DNA from: Heloderma charlesbogerti
Taxonomy: Eukaryota > Chordata > Lepidosauria > Squamata > Helodermatidae
Direction of reading: 5' to 3'
Length of the DNA stretch: 64,000 nt
Assembly: GCA_026122225.1 (NCBI GenBank)
Contig: JANEZZ010001679.1
Span: 1,054,001-1,118,000, forward strand
The first letter of the stretch is position 1, and every line of letters starts with the position of its first letter. A program made the position numbers and the translations under genes. The notes under the pieces were generated by a model. The model had not been told where the DNA came from, did no database searches, and saw nothing but the letters and a program-made list of their open reading frames with translations. Below, piece after piece: positions 9,091-19,629 of the stretch.

Positions 9091-9700
9091 TGGTTTTGCT
9101 TCCTTACTTTGCATTGGAGTGGAGGAACCCTGCAGGGATGAAATCTGAGGGAAGGGACCCTCTTGGACCCATAAATTTCACCACTGCAGAGTACCCCAGT
9201 CTTACATTCAGTTCATCTTGAACTTTGAGAATTTTTCTACTGTTAAGTTCAGCTTGTCTCAAACATTGAGATTTAAAAGAAAATATTTGCATGACAATTC
9301 ATAGGTATTTTGTGCACATTTCTCTTAATACATGCATTTTCGTAAGCAGTTAGCCTAATCTACACATTTTTTAAAAGGAATTTACCTAAGATAATGGATT
9401 TTTGAATGTCATTTTCCTAATATATGGTTTTTCTATGCATTTTATGATTGGAGAAATCCATTGCAGTGAAGTGTGAATTTTGAAGGATTACCAAGTTTCG
9501 GTTTGTATAGTGGTTAAAAAATGTGAAATTAGGTAAATGCACATTAAAATGCCAAGTGAAGGGATTTCTCTCCCATCTCTAATTAGGGCACATGGTGGGT
9601 TTTCCTACACATTGTGGAGGAAGGACTCAACACATGATGCCAACTCAATTATGCATCTATTGTAACATGTCTTTCTACCCTAAGCTGTGCAGGAGACTGT
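9091..9700. other. Unclassified, partly AT-rich TGCA repeat
   Basis: From about 9290 the text resembles the AT-rich TGCACATTTT family (TTGTGCACATTTCTCTTAAT, ATGCATTTT) and fades at about 9590. No gene seen. Confidence 0.4.
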
Positions 9701-9805
9701 GCCTGTTTTTCATGAAGATCAACATCTTAAGCTGCTGGTTTGGAGGGACCTTGTAGGCCCCTTCCAACCCTACTGTTCTATGATTCTATGATTCTATGAC
9801 ACCAT
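9700..9805 (+). mobile_element. CR1 LINE 3' terminus
   Basis: Contains GAGGGACCTTGTAGGCCCCT, TCCAACCCTACTG and the octamer tail TTCTATGATTCTATGATTCT. An (ATTCTATG)n tail is the signature of CR1 elements of reptiles and birds. Only about the last 100 bp remain, the usual severe 5' truncation. Confidence 0.85.
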
Positions 9806-10274
9806 TGCTCAGATGAGAAGTTGCCATTTCTAATAGACTGTAGGCTATGCTTTTCTACCACTTGCATAAAAGCTGAAATATTGATATTTTTAAGAATTTG
9901 GTAGGCTTGTTGTAGTAGGGGTCCCCCCACCCACCCAGGTTGAAATGAATCTGCAAGAAGCCATCATCCTACTGCCCTCTTTTGGGAAATATGTTATTCA
10001 TATTTTAATGTGAAAAGGGCTAAAATTCACTGTGGTAAATCCTCTGCATTAAGCACTACTACGCTGTGTCAAGTTGATTTTTGCCAAGCAAAAATATGCA
10101 TGGAAGATCACTTGGTGTTATAAAAAAATGGAGCTATAACAGCCATGGCAGCGGTGCATTGTTATGCTGAAAATACCCTCTGAATGGAAGTAGTGGATAG
10201 TGTCTGATCCTGTTTTCAAGTGGACATGAGCCATCACAGTTTTCCGGAAATATAGTCAGTCACAGCTGAAGGAT
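9806..10274. other. Unclassified DNA
   Basis: Nothing recognised; a run of C with CCACCCACCC near 9926. No transposon end or coding frame of note. Confidence 0.4.
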
Positions 10275-10530
10275 AGGGTTGAACAAATCTCTCAATTTCA
10301 GTTTCTCTCTGTTTCACATTTTTCTTGAGTTTGTTTCATCCTGTTTCCACATCAGTTTAAGGTTGTTGTTGTTGTTGTTAAAGTCTGCATGAAAACGTGT
10401 ATGAATTACTATCCAGAGGTACCCTAATTTACATACTTTTGTAAAATTATGACAAAATTATGACAAATATATGCATTGTTCAGAATAATTTTCCCTAGTA
10501 TAATGTACTTTTCTATACGATTTTCACTTA
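10275..10530. repeat. Possible hAT-like AT-rich repeat
   Basis: Begins TAGGGTTGAACAAATCTCTC at 10275 and continues with TTTCATCCTGTTTCCACATC, also seen near 16788 and 25050, then TGCAT-rich text. A (GTT)n run lies near 10363. The right end and TSD were not found. Confidence 0.4.
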
Positions 10531-10621
10531 GGGATTTTCACAACCCAGGCTGTGTGAGGCTCTGGAGGGTTCGGAGAGCTTTCTGGGAGTACAACGCAGC
10601 TACCCACTCCTCCATGCAAGT

Positions 10622-10807
10622 CGCCATCTTTTGCACAAGATGAAGCTCTCTGTTTTCATATATTTACAGCTTCACACAACGTTGGACGTAAAGGGCCATC
10701 TCCACAACATGAGGCCTCTAATGTTATGGATGGCCCTATACAGCTGCTGTTGTGTGCAACAGTAAATATACGAAAATATAGAGCCCCATCTTGCATAAGA
10801 AATGGCA
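10622..10807. repeat. Foldback repeat (GCCATCTT arms)
   Basis: The left arm starts GCCATCTTTTGCACAAGATG and passes through TTTCATATATTTACAG to CACACAAC. The right arm mirrors it: TTGTGTGCAAC, AGTAAATATACGAAAA, CCCATCTTGCATAAG, AAATGGC. Arms of about 55-60 bp with several mismatches surround a centre that includes GGGCCATCTCC. A relative with similar arms is at 44145-44263. Confidence 0.65.
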
Positions 10808-10884
10808 GCTTGAAAGGGTGGCTGCTGGGCATGGGTGGACAGATCCAGTAAGTCCTGGCCACTCATGTGGCTCGGTGGGCAGGG

Positions 10885-12479
10885 TAGGGATGGGCAGATT
10901 CCCTACCTGCTGCTCCAGGGGGGAATCTGCCCATGGGGGGAGGTGATCCCTCCCTCCCCCCGGAATCCTCTTCAGCCGGCTCTACTCCATGGCAATTCCA
11001 TGGAGCCAGCCACCAGCTCCGTATCACCAGTGATACGCCTGGCCACGATTGCCGTGCTGTATCACTAGGTTAAGGGCTGACTCAAGATGCAAATGGCATC
11101 CACTATGCCATTTGCAGCTGTAAAGCTCTTAGATTAACCTAAATGCAGCTGTAAATGGCTGCATTTAGCTTAAACTAAAGGCTTTACAGCCGCAAATGGC
11201 GTCCACTATGCCGTTTGTGTCTATGGTTTTTCCCTCAATAGGCTAGCCATTTACAGCTGCATTTAGGTTAATCTAAGAGCTTTACGGCTGCAAATGGTGT
11301 AGTGGATGCCATTTGCATCTTGAGTCAGCCCTTAACCTAGTGAAAAGCATGGCAATGGCGGCTGTATTACTGGCGACACGGAGCTGGCCAGCGGCTAGGG
11401 ATGTACGAAAGTCACTTACCTTTTCGAAGGGTGACATTCATGGTGGGGGGGAGGTGCTCCATCCCTCCCCACAAAATTCTGGCCAGAGGGGGAGGCGCTC
11501 CTTCCCTCCCCCCGAATCTTGGCCGGCCGGCTTCGCTCCGCAGGGATTCTGCGGAGTCACCGGCCGGCTCCGCCAGCAGCCGGACATCTGGCCACTGGCT
11601 AGCAGGGATGCAAATGGCGGCGGCCATAGCCGCCACCGTTTGCGTCCCTGCAGTCAGCCGTGATAGGCTATGTAAATGTTTACGTAGCCTATCACGGCTG
11701 ATTTAAAAGAAAAAAAATGCGCATACGCAAATAGCGGCACCCATGGGCGCCGCCATTTGCGTTCCTTATTTTGGCACGTCTTAGTCTATGTAAACATTTA
11801 CGCAGACTGAGACGGCGAAAATAAGGGGAACGCAAATAGTGTAGCGTCTATGCTATTTGCGTTCCCCTTATTTTCGCCGTCTTAGTATACATAAATGTTT
11901 ACGTAGACTAAGACGTGCCAAAATAAGGAACGCAAATGGCAGTGCCCATGGGTGCCGCCATTTGCATACGCATGTTTTTTTCTTTTAAATCAGCCATGAT
12001 AGGCTACGTAAACATTTACGTAGCGTATCACATTTTTTAAAAAAAGTCTAGCCATGATAGGCTACGTAAATCTTTACGTAGCCTATCACTTTTTTGGGGG
12101 GGGGGTTGTTTTTAACTGGAAATGGCGGCGGCGGCAGCTGGCCGGAAGACTGGCCACCTCAGCCCCCGCCGCCGAACCACCGCCACCAGGAAGATCCGCC
12201 CAAGGTAAGTCCCGTCCCGGGGGGGCGGGGGGGCAGACCGTTCTGCCACCGTTTTCGAGGGGCCAAATGCACTGGCATTCAGCCTCCCTGAGATCCGTGG
12301 CGGAATTCTCTGACATCCCTACCGGTGGCTCCTCAGAGTTGCAGCGGGGAGGATCTGGCTCCGAGGGATTCCGGAGGGAGGTGGAGGTAAGTGGTGCCAT
12401 TCTGCCCCTGACTCCAGAGGCCAGATTCCTTTGAATCTGGCCTCACTGGGGTCTGCGGAGGATTTCTCTGCCATCCCTA
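10885..12479 (+). mobile_element. Palindromic hAT-like element F (gamma-beta), hosts G
   Basis: TAGGGATGGGCAGATTCCCT (10885) to CTGCCATCCCTA (12479), with a perfect 8-bp TSD GGGCAGGG (10877-10884 and 12480-12487). G occupies 11396-12321, so F itself is about 660 bp. Its core is a different set of hairpins: GATGCAAATGGC...GCCATTTGCA, AAGCTCTTAGATTAACCTAA and GCTGCATTTAG, again in mirror order around about 11200. The right end carries GGAGGTAAGTGG before the beta hairpin CCAGATTCC...GAATCTGG. No coding capacity. Confidence 0.9.
11396..12321 (+). mobile_element. Palindromic hAT-like element G (alpha-beta), nested in F
   Basis: Alpha end at 11396, beta end TGACATCCCTA at 12321. The TSD is CCAGCGGC (11388-11395) against CCGGTGGC (12322-12329), 6 of 8 bases, both differences being transitions. 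The hairpin order is the same as in A: CAAATGGCGGCGG (about 11609-11645), TGATAGGC (11661-11697) and CAAATGGC near 11717-11763. TTAGTCTA pairs flank a central CAAATAG...CTATTTG near 11836-11868, and the set then repeats in reverse to 12090. CAAGGTAAGTCCC lies near 12201. F reads on after it, so G is the younger insertion. Confidence 0.92.
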
Positions 12480-12487
12480 GGGCAGGG

Positions 12488-13149
12488 GCAGTAGATCACC
12501 GAGTTGGATTCAGGGGAGTGAGTGGGGGTGAGGACCCAGGACCCAGTCAGGCACCCATGCCATACCTATTTTCACTAGTGTACACATTTTTGTGTGTGCA
12601 CTTTCCCCCAAGATATTCATTTTCATATGCAGCTACATAATACAGAACTGCATTTGATTCATGTATTTGTTTGGGATGTGCGAATCAAACAAATTTCTTC
12701 CCCATCCTTACTGCAGAATGGATCTCAGTAGACTTGGTATGTTTCAGTGTTCTTTCTCAGTGTGAGAGAGGTGCGGGAGAAGCTGTTCCATGATCACCAC
12801 TTCTGAAAGAACTGCCCCTGATGCCAGTCAGAAATGAGATGGCTGTTCAGCTGGATAAGTGATAACTGATCTGTTAAGTTGTCATAACATATATGTGTTT
12901 ATTTCTAAAATAGGGGCAAGACATTAAGATGGATAAATGGATGATGAAATAGAGGGTGGGGGAATGAGGGGAAAATAACCAAAACATTTTATGGAGTGGG
13001 CACTTACCTTGGTGGTTGTTAAAAGTAGTTCTAAGTGCTCTTTTGCTCTCTCTCTTTTAATACTTTTTTTCAAAAGGTAAAATAAGTCCTCCCCCAAACA
13101 TTTCAGACATTTCTCCCCCAACCCAAGCCCCATCACTCTGATGTCATGA
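12488..13149. other. Old repeat fragment then unclassified DNA
   Basis: The first ~100 bp (GACCCAGTCAGGCACCCATG, about 12540-12560) recurs in form at 15465-15480 and 44750-44760 and belongs to the host repeat that F entered. 12570-12680 has AT-rich TGCACATTTT-type text. No feature is recognised from there to 13149. Confidence 0.4.
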
Positions 13150-13270
13150 AACTAGGCTCTGCCCTAACATAATCTTCGAGAGAACTTCGGCTATTGGGCA
13201 ATATAGAAATGAAATAAACAAATACATACATACATACATACATACATACATACATACATACATACATAAA
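13150..13270. repeat. LINE 3' tail with (CATA)n microsatellite
   Basis: TTCGGCTATTGGGCAATATAGAAATGAAAT (13184-13214) resembles the GGGCGGTATAAAAAT-type end of CR1/L2 LINEs. An uninterrupted ACAT run follows at about 13222-13268, likely grown from the LINE tail. Confidence 0.7.
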
Positions 13271-13693
13271 ATAGTCTGGTCCATGGGGGCCTGGGGATTC
13301 AATCTGGCCCCCATATCCAAAACATTTCCCCAACCCTGGCTTAAATTAAATGTGACAAGAGAGTTGGTCTCAGTGCATCCTGAACACCAAACTAGCATTA
13401 GTATTGCCAATCATATTGTCAAGAGTCAAGCCTGCAGAAGCCAGCTTAATCTGAGATCTGAGGAATATCAGAAAGAGACCCAGCATGCGCACTGCCACCC
13501 AGCTCTGGCCAACAAAAGAACTGTAGGGAGACCAGCAAGGAAACGTCTCAACATCAACAACAATAGACCAGGAGACGTTGTCTATAAAGGCTTAGGGATA
13601 AGACTTGTTCTATCTTCTGGATAACTAGGACCATCTGCTCTTGCTGCTCCTTGTGCTACCTTGACCTCAAATCTCTGCTTCTTACATGGTGAG
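13271..13693. other. Unclassified DNA
   Basis: Nothing firmly recognised. An open frame at 13283-13624 (113 codons) has no domain and no splice context I can support. Confidence 0.4.
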
Positions 13694-14004
13694 TAGGGAT
13701 GGACAGACTCACTTCCATCCAGGCAACCAGGTGCTCGCTGAGCTGCCGCCAGCTATCCACCCCTGCTCAGCTTCCTGGATGAGTCGCCGTGCAGTCCACG
13801 GGCATCTGGCAAGCACCCAGCAGCCATGTGACCCCTCAGGGAGCTGCCATTTTGTGAAAAAATGGCAGCTTTTTTTTTTGCTAAATGTAATGTGACAAAA
13901 AGCATGTCTGAAAAGGGTCCATTTATGCAACATTACAGGAGAATGGGGTCCAGGAGGCCGAACTGGGGGGAGTCCACCAGATTCCACCCCCCTGCTACAT
14001 CCTT
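13694..14004. mobile_element. Small hAT-like MITE H with AATGGCAGCT foldback
   Basis: Starts TAGGGATGGACAGACTCACT and ends with a worn CATCCTTA (13997-14004). Near the centre GAGCTGCCATTTT/AAAATGGCAGCT forms a short hairpin (13849-13871). Flanks ATGGTGAG and GCAGTGAG share GTGAG, a weak TSD. Text resembles parts of 43975-44640. Confidence 0.55.
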
Positions 14005-14671
14005 AGCAGTGAGTCAATGTATCCTGTCCCTTATGAAATCTCGGGTCACTATCAGTCCTTCCTCTCTTCATCTTTTTAAAAAAGGCAAATGTAGAATGCT
14101 ACCTGGCAGCACCGCAAAATTTTCTCTGTCAGCACATAGATTTAAATCTTATCGGTTAAACAATCCAGAGCCTTTCACATGGAGGTGGCTTGTCAATTGA
14201 AAGATGTATAAAAAATACATGAAAATAGATCTAAGAAAACAGTCGTGTCAGCACTTACTCTCAAAAGGACACAGAAGGAGAAATATGAAAACAAAACCCA
14301 GATTTGATCATCTCACAGAAGATAAGGTAAATTTACATGATCACAAAAGAACAGGAAAAAATATTGTACTGCTTTCTTCCATATATCAGCAAAAGGCAAG
14401 TCTCTTAAATGGCTATGAACAATCATGGCAAAAGAGTGGAGCTTTTGGCTGCTTTATATCTTGGGTTGCAAATGCAGGATGCTTCTAACTTGGAAAGCCC
14501 TGTCTACAATCTGGTAACAGAATGAAAAATTTAGCCTCCATAGAAATCTCAATGAAATGCTAATGGCTTTTGATTCTTATCAAAACAATCACTTATAAAA
14601 GCCTGATTATGCCACATTTCTCAACCTATACGAAGGGATGGATGGACCACCTTGCACCTGTCCTGCAAAGC
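14005..14671. other. Unclassified DNA
   Basis: No repeat or gene recognised. An AAGGGATGGATGG string at 14632-14645 could be the worn end of an older element that element I later entered. Confidence 0.35.
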
Positions 14672-15111
14672 TAGGGATGTACGGATTCCCCACCTTCCAA
14701 TCTGGTAAGGAATCCACCCAGGGGGGAGGTGATCCATTCCTCCCCCCCCCGGAATCCTCCGGAGCGACTCCACTCTGCGAGGATTCCGTGGAGCCACACA
14801 CCAGCTCCATACCGCTTGTCCATATCACTGGGAGGAATACAACCACAAATGGCATATTGGACACCACTTGTGGTCGTAAAAAGAGCTGAGTTTAACCTAA
14901 ATGCAGCTGTTTACATCCAATATGCCATTTGCGGCTGTATTCCTCCCAGCCACCATTACCGTATCGCAAGTGGTATGGAGCCAGCATGCCATTCCGAAGG
15001 AAATCCTCAGGAGGTAGAGGTAAGTGAGCCATTCCGCAGTGGATTCCAGAGGCCAGATTCCAAAGAATCCCACCTCATTTGGGTCCGAGGCAGAATTCTC
15101 CTCCATCCCTA
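14672..15111 (+). mobile_element. Short palindromic hAT-like element I (gamma-beta)
   Basis: TAGGGATGTACGGATTCCCC at 14672 to CTCCATCCCTA at 15111, 440 bp. Flanks TGCAAAGC and TGTGGAGC agree at 5 of 8 bases, the other three being transitions, so an aged TSD. Core hairpins: CATATTGGACACC with CATTTGCGG, and GAGTTTAACCTAAATGCAGC, related to the core of F. AGAGGTAAGTGAGC precedes the beta hairpin ATTCCAGAGGCC/CAGATTCC. Confidence 0.8.
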
Positions 15112-15599
15112 TGTGGAGCGCTCGCCGAACCCCCAGCATTTACCCAATCCAGGTGAGTGGGGGGGGGCGAGGTACTGGGTGTGTTGCAGGGTTCTTGGCA
15201 TCAGAGTGCCAGCTTCCACTCCCTCATTTATCCCTGCAATGTTGTGGACATTGCCCTTTTAAGGCCCCCATTTGCATAGATGGGATACTTATGGAAAGGA
15301 ATGAACAGGCATTTGAGTGGTGAAAGGTGCTTGACGAGGGAGCAGATGCCCACGTCCTTGCCCAGCTCAGCATGTGCCAAGCTGGGCAGACCCTGGGAGC
15401 CACGGACTGTCATTCAGGGGGCCGAGCTGGCAATTTCTCCCCATGCTTTGATCCCCAACCAGGCGCCCACACCATGCCTATCTATACAACAGGGATATAC
15501 AGATGTTGTTAAATTTGTTCGGTCTGTGTGCCTTTTTGTGGATTGTCAGTGAGGTGTCTTTTGTTCCATCATTCCCTCATTGATGGAATCAGATTTGTT
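15112..15599. repeat. Old host repeat fragment
   Basis: Includes AATCCAGGTGAGTGGGGG, CCAGCTCAGCATGTGCC and AACCAGGCGCCCACACCATG. These match in style the fragments at 8021-8375, 12488-12580 and 44640-44800. No coding frame supported. Confidence 0.4.
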
Positions 15600-15798
15600 T
15601 AGGGATGTATGAGAATTATGTTCCACTTATACAAATGTGCATCTATGCTAATGCACACTCGTGGTAATGCACATTAGCTCAAATGTGCACTAGCGCAAGT
15701 GTGAATGTGCATGACTTGGTCTACTGCAGAATCCACAGATTGGATTCATAGAAATCCAAATTCATTTGAATGTGTTGTGGATTTCTCCAAGATCCCTG
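15600..15798. mobile_element. Worn hAT-like fragment J
   Basis: Starts TAGGGATGTATGAGAATTAT at 15600, and a possible end TCCAAGATCCCTG lies at 15798. The end region GCAGAATCCACAGATTGGAT / ATTTCTCCAAGATCCC resembles the right ends at 43346 and 57694. Flanks show no convincing TSD. Confidence 0.5.
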
Positions 15799-16065
15799 CT
15801 GTAAAAGTGCCCAGCAAAATGGCAAAGCTGCTCATCATTACAGAGCAGCTTTGTATGTTTCAGTGGATGATAAAGTGGAGTAATGGTGTTTGTGCACTGT
15901 GCTCCTTCCCAAAATATTTTAATTAGCACATTCAAGTCACTGGATAGGTTGGCTGCTCTCTAAATTTGCCAGGTGAGCAGCCTAGTCTGGAGTGAACATG
16001 ACTCTTGACTAGGGATGCACTTATGTGTCAATCTCACTCTTGCTAAGACTGTGGTATGTTTAAGG

Positions 16066-16765
16066 TAGGGATGTTAGAGAATTCCGCCATGGATCCCAGG
16101 GGGGCCTAATTCCAGTGAATTTGGCCCTCCGGAATTCGTGGCGGAACGAAGCAACCCACCCCACCACCCCACGAAAGCCCCCTGGAACAGAGCCTACCTG
16201 GCGCCGGCTCCGGCTGCGGCTCCGGCTGTGGCGGTGGCTCCAGCAGTGGTGGCGGTGGCTTCAGCCACTGCCGGGCTGCTGCAGATGCAAATGGCATCCT
16301 GAGTATCACAGCTAAAGCAGGGATGCAAATGGCATAGGGGACACCATTTGCATTCCCGTTTTAGCCATCATAGGCTACGTAAATATTTACGTAGCCTATC
16401 ACAGAGAAAACGGGAACACAAATGGCGTAGGGGACGTCATTTGCGTCCCTGCTTTAGCTGTGATAGGCTACGTAAATATTTACATAGCCTATCATGGACT
16501 ACCTCAGGGACGCAAATGGCGTCCCCTACTCAGGACGCCATTTGTGTCCACAGCAGCCCAGCAGTGGCTGGAGGCCCCGCTGCAGGTTGGCCTGGCCGAT
16601 GGCTCCGCGGCCTGGCCGCAGAGCGGAGCTGGCCGGGCAGGATTCCCAGGGGAAGGAACGGATCGCCTCCCCCCCCCATCGAGGATTTCGGGGGGAGGGA
16701 CAGAGCACCTCCCCCCCCCATGGATGTCCCTGGACGAAACCAGGTAAGTGTTTCGTACATCCCTA
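16066..16765 (-). mobile_element. Palindromic hAT-like element O (beta-alpha)
   Basis: Begins TAGGGATGTTAGAGAATTCC (16066) and ends CGTACATCCCTA (16765), with a perfect TSD GTTTAAGG (16058-16065 and 16766-16773). The hairpin at 16372-16399 (TAGGCTACGTAAAT and its complement) is a perfect 28-bp palindrome with no loop. It is flanked by CAAATGGCATAGGGGAC hairpins in mirror order, with a second TAGGC hairpin at 16465-16492. CCAGGTAAGTGTTTC lies at the alpha end. The host is the AT-rich TGCACATTTT repeat, which resumes at 16774. Confidence 0.93.
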
Positions 16766-16773
16766 GTTTAAGG

Positions 16774-17147
16774 TCAAGCTCATTTCATCCTGTTTCTGCA
16801 GAAATGTATACATTTTTTTTCCTAAGTTCATTTTCCCTAACGTATGCATTTTTTGGTGCACATTTTTAAAAGTCTTCATTTTTCCAGATAGTTTACATTG
16901 CTGAAATGCAGTGCACACACAATGCTTGAATATATATGCATTGTGTGTACACTTTTCCTAATATGCACATTTTGGGTGCATATTTTCTCAGAGATGAGCT
17001 ACATCAGGAAGCTCACCAGCAGGCAGATTTCTGTATGCAGCTCTGTCTTGGCTTGCTGAAAGGCTTGGGAGGTGCACATTTGGTAAACTATTTATTTTCT
17101 CCATTCTTTTCCTCTTGCAAGGGACCCAAGATGGCATACATGGGCTG
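16774..17147. repeat. AT-rich TGCACATTTT repeat (host of O)
   Basis: Reads TTTCATCCTGTTTCTGCAG, TATGCATTTTTTGGTGCACA, CCTAATATGCACATTTT and then CTCTGTCTTGGCTTGCTGAAA. The same order occurs at 25020-25395 and, less well kept, at 8490-8830. Confidence 0.55.
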
Positions 17148-17155
17148 CCTCCTCC

Positions 17156-17849
17156 TAGGGGTGGACGAAAGTCGCTTACCTGTCGTCGAAGGCCGTTCGC
17201 GGTGGGGGGGGAGCGCTTCGCTGGTCCCCCCGCGAAGTTCAGGCCGGGGGGGGAGGCTTCCCGCCTCGCCCGGCTGAAATTCAGGCCGGGGAGGAGGCTT
17301 CCCGCCTCGCCCGGCCGAAATTCAGGCCGAGGAGGAGGCTTCCCGCCTCGCCCGGCCGAAATTCAGGCCGGGGAGGAGGCTTCCTGCCTCTCCCGGCCGC
17401 GAACGCGGAAGTAAAAAAAAAAAAAAAAAGCCCCCTGATAGGCTACGTGACGATTCACGTAGCCTATCACAGCTAGATCTGCAAAGTCAGCCATGATAGG
17501 CTACGTGAATCGTCACGTAGCCTATCACGGGTGACTTTAAAAAAAAAAAAAAAAGCGTGTACGCGAATGGCGGCCCCCATAGGGAGCCGCCATTCGCGTT
17601 CCTTATTTAGTGGCTGTCGTCTACGTAAATGTTTACGTAGACTACGGCGAAAATAAGGGCAACGCAAATACCGGACGAACCGCCAGCCGGACCCGCCGCC
17701 GGGAGGGACATTCAGGGAAGGTAAGTCCCGTCCCGGGGGGGGCGGGGGGCGGGGGGGCGGAGGATTTCTCACCGAAACTTGTTCGGGGGGCCGAACGCGT
17801 TGGCGCTCGGCCCCCCGAAGTTTCGGGGAGAAATTCTCCGCCATCCCTA
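17156..17849 (+). mobile_element. Palindromic hAT-like element P, half core deleted
   Basis: TAGGGGTGGACGAAAGTCGC (17156) to CCGCCATCCCTA (17849), with a perfect TSD CCTCCTCC (17148-17155 and 17850-17857). The left half of the core is present up to CAACGCAAATA (about 17670). Sequence then jumps to CCGGACGAACCGCC, so the right mirror arm is missing. The left GC-rich block holds four units of a ~41-bp tandem repeat (AAATTCAGGCCGGGGAGGAG, 17235-17400). Loss of one arm shows the full palindrome was not needed for this copy to keep its ends and TSD, or that the deletion came later. Confidence 0.92.
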
Positions 17850-17857
17850 CCTCCTCC

Positions 17858-18255
17858 CCATTTTTTCCTCCATGGCTTAGTGGGGACAGAACCTGCATCT
17901 CCCAAGTCAATGAAGTTAATTTCTCACCCATCCCTATTCTTGACAATTTGCATTCTGTTCTTGGCACTGGGACCATTTACTATAGAGAAACACTTCCAAA
18001 CATAAACTGGCATATCTGCCAGGATGAAAGAGCTGGTGTCCTAGAAAATATTGTGGATTCATTGACTGGAACCCTCCCAAACTATTTCAATTATGCTCAA
18101 AGGGCTGTCAGTTTCCATTATTTTTTTAAACCTTTCTGCTGAAACCCAGGTGGGATATAGGAAGCAATGCAGAACACTTCCCCAGAACAAATCTGTGGTG
18201 TTAAAAACAGGGCAGGACAAGAATGGGTGGAAAATCCAAGGAAGCAAATTTTGGC
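17858..18255. other. Unclassified DNA
   Basis: Nothing recognised. Short open frames on both strands have no family features. Confidence 0.4.
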
Positions 18256-18495
18256 TGCAAAAATAGGAGAAACTTCTTAATGGAAGGATCTCTTTGACAA
18301 TGGAACAAACTGCCTGAAGAGGAGGTGGACTTTCCTTTGCTGAGGGAATTTGTGGAGAGGATGGATGCCCATTTCTCAAGGATGCTGTAGTTGCAATATT
18401 CTGTATTGTAGAATATTGTAGATTCTGCATTGAGCAGATGGTTGGAGTAGATAACCTCCAAGACCCTTCCAACACAAAACTCTATCCTTGCAAAA
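18256..18495 (+). mobile_element. CR1 LINE 3' region
   Basis: Order of phrases: AGGAGAAACTTCTTAATGG, GACAATGGAACAAACTGCCT, GAGGTGGACTTTCCTTTGC, GGATGGATGCCCATTTCT, GGTTGGAGTAGATAACCTCC, CCCTTCCAACACAAAACTCT. This is the recognisable CR1 3' untranslated order (GAAACTTCC, GGAACAG, GAGGTGGT, TTGGACTAGATGACC, CCTTCCAACTC). Diverged and without a clean octamer tail. Confidence 0.8.
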
Positions 18496-18650
18496 CCTAC
18501 CTCTGTCAGCCCCTTAATCCTCACCACTGAATAAGTGGTGTCAGGCAGGTGTCAACATTGTGCTGTTTCAGGCACCTCCTAAAAACATCTTTATTTCAGG
18601 AAGCCTTCCATGACTGACCAGCCATGGTGTTATCAGAATTCCGTTTCCAT
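18496..18650 (+). mobile_element. LINE 3' region split by element Q
   Basis: GGCACCTCCTAAAAACATCT and TTATTTCAGGAAGCCTTCCA are typical of CR1/L2-group LINE 3' regions. After Q, at 19526-19620, the text continues as ATTTTAATGTGCTGTTTTAT, the expected next segment, so one old LINE end is split by Q. Confidence 0.6.
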
Positions 18651-18658
18651 TTTAAAAT

Positions 18659-19525
18659 TAGGGATGTCGGAGAATATCTCCACGAATCTCCAGGAGGCCG
18701 AATGCCAACGCATTCGGCCCCACGAAATTGGTGGAGAAACAGTCCACCACCACCCCGCCCTCCCCGGATGGGACTTACCTTGGTCGAATGTCCCTGGCGG
18801 CAGCGGCTCCCAGCGGCAGTTCGGTGGCGGCGGCTGGTTTTCCAACTGACTGCTGCCGCCCCCATTTCCAAGTAAAAACAAAAAACAAATGTGATAGGCT
18901 ACATAAAGATTTACATAGCCTATCACGGCTAGATTTTCAAAAAACACCGTGATAGGCTACGTAAATCTTTACATAGCCTATCACGGCTGACCTTGGGGGC
19001 GGGGAGAAGCACGTACGCAAATGGCGGCGCCCATGGGCGCCGCCATTTGCATTCCTTATTTGGGCACGTGTAGTCTATGTAAACATTTACATAGACTACA
19101 GCAAAAATAAGGGCAACGCTATTTGTGTTGCCCTTATTTTCGCCGTAGTCTACGTAAATGTTTACGTAGACTACACGTGCCAAAACAAGGAACGCAAATG
19201 GTGGCACCCATGGGCGCCGCCATTTGCGTACGCACTTTTTCCCCCCCCCAAAGTCAGCCGTGATAGACTACGTAAAGTTTTACGTAGCCTATCATGGCTG
19301 ACTGCAGGGATGCAAATGGTGGCAGCTATGGCCGCTGCCATTTGCGTCCTGGCAGGAGACAAGGTTCACGGCCGGAGGGACGGGGCGCCTCCCCCCGGCC
19401 AGAATTTCAGCGGGAGGGATCAGGCGCCTCCCCCCCACCCAGAATTTTGGGGGGAGGAACAGAGCACCTCCTCCCCACCGCAAAGCAAGCTGCGGGATCA
19501 GGTAAGGGACTTTCGTAGATCCCTA
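18659..19525 (-). mobile_element. Palindromic hAT-like element Q (beta-alpha)
   Basis: TAGGGATGTCGGAGAATATC (18659) to TTCGTAGATCCCTA (19525), with a perfect TSD TTTAAAAT (18651-18658 and 19526-19533). Core hairpins: 18892-18927, 18950-18985 (17-bp arms, one mismatch), CAAATGGCGGCGCCCATGGG near 19017-19050, TAGTCTA pairs at 19069-19100 and 19147-19180, and a centre GCAACGCTATTTGTGTTGCC near 19113-19132. The alpha end has the GC-rich block and GGTAAGGGACTTTCG, so here the GTAAGT box reads GTAAGG. Confidence 0.93.
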
Positions 19526-19533
19526 TTTAAAAT

Positions 19534-19629
19534 ACTAATTATTTTAATGTGCTGTTTTATTCCTTTATCCTATTTTGTGTCTTTTATAGTTCAGTCTCAT
19601 TTTAATCTCCCTGGACCTCAGGGTGTTAG
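19534..19629 (+). mobile_element. LINE 3' region, continuation after Q
   Basis: ATTTTAATGTGCTGTTTTAT and TTTGTGTCTTTTATAGTTC continue the LINE end interrupted by Q. Confidence 0.5.
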
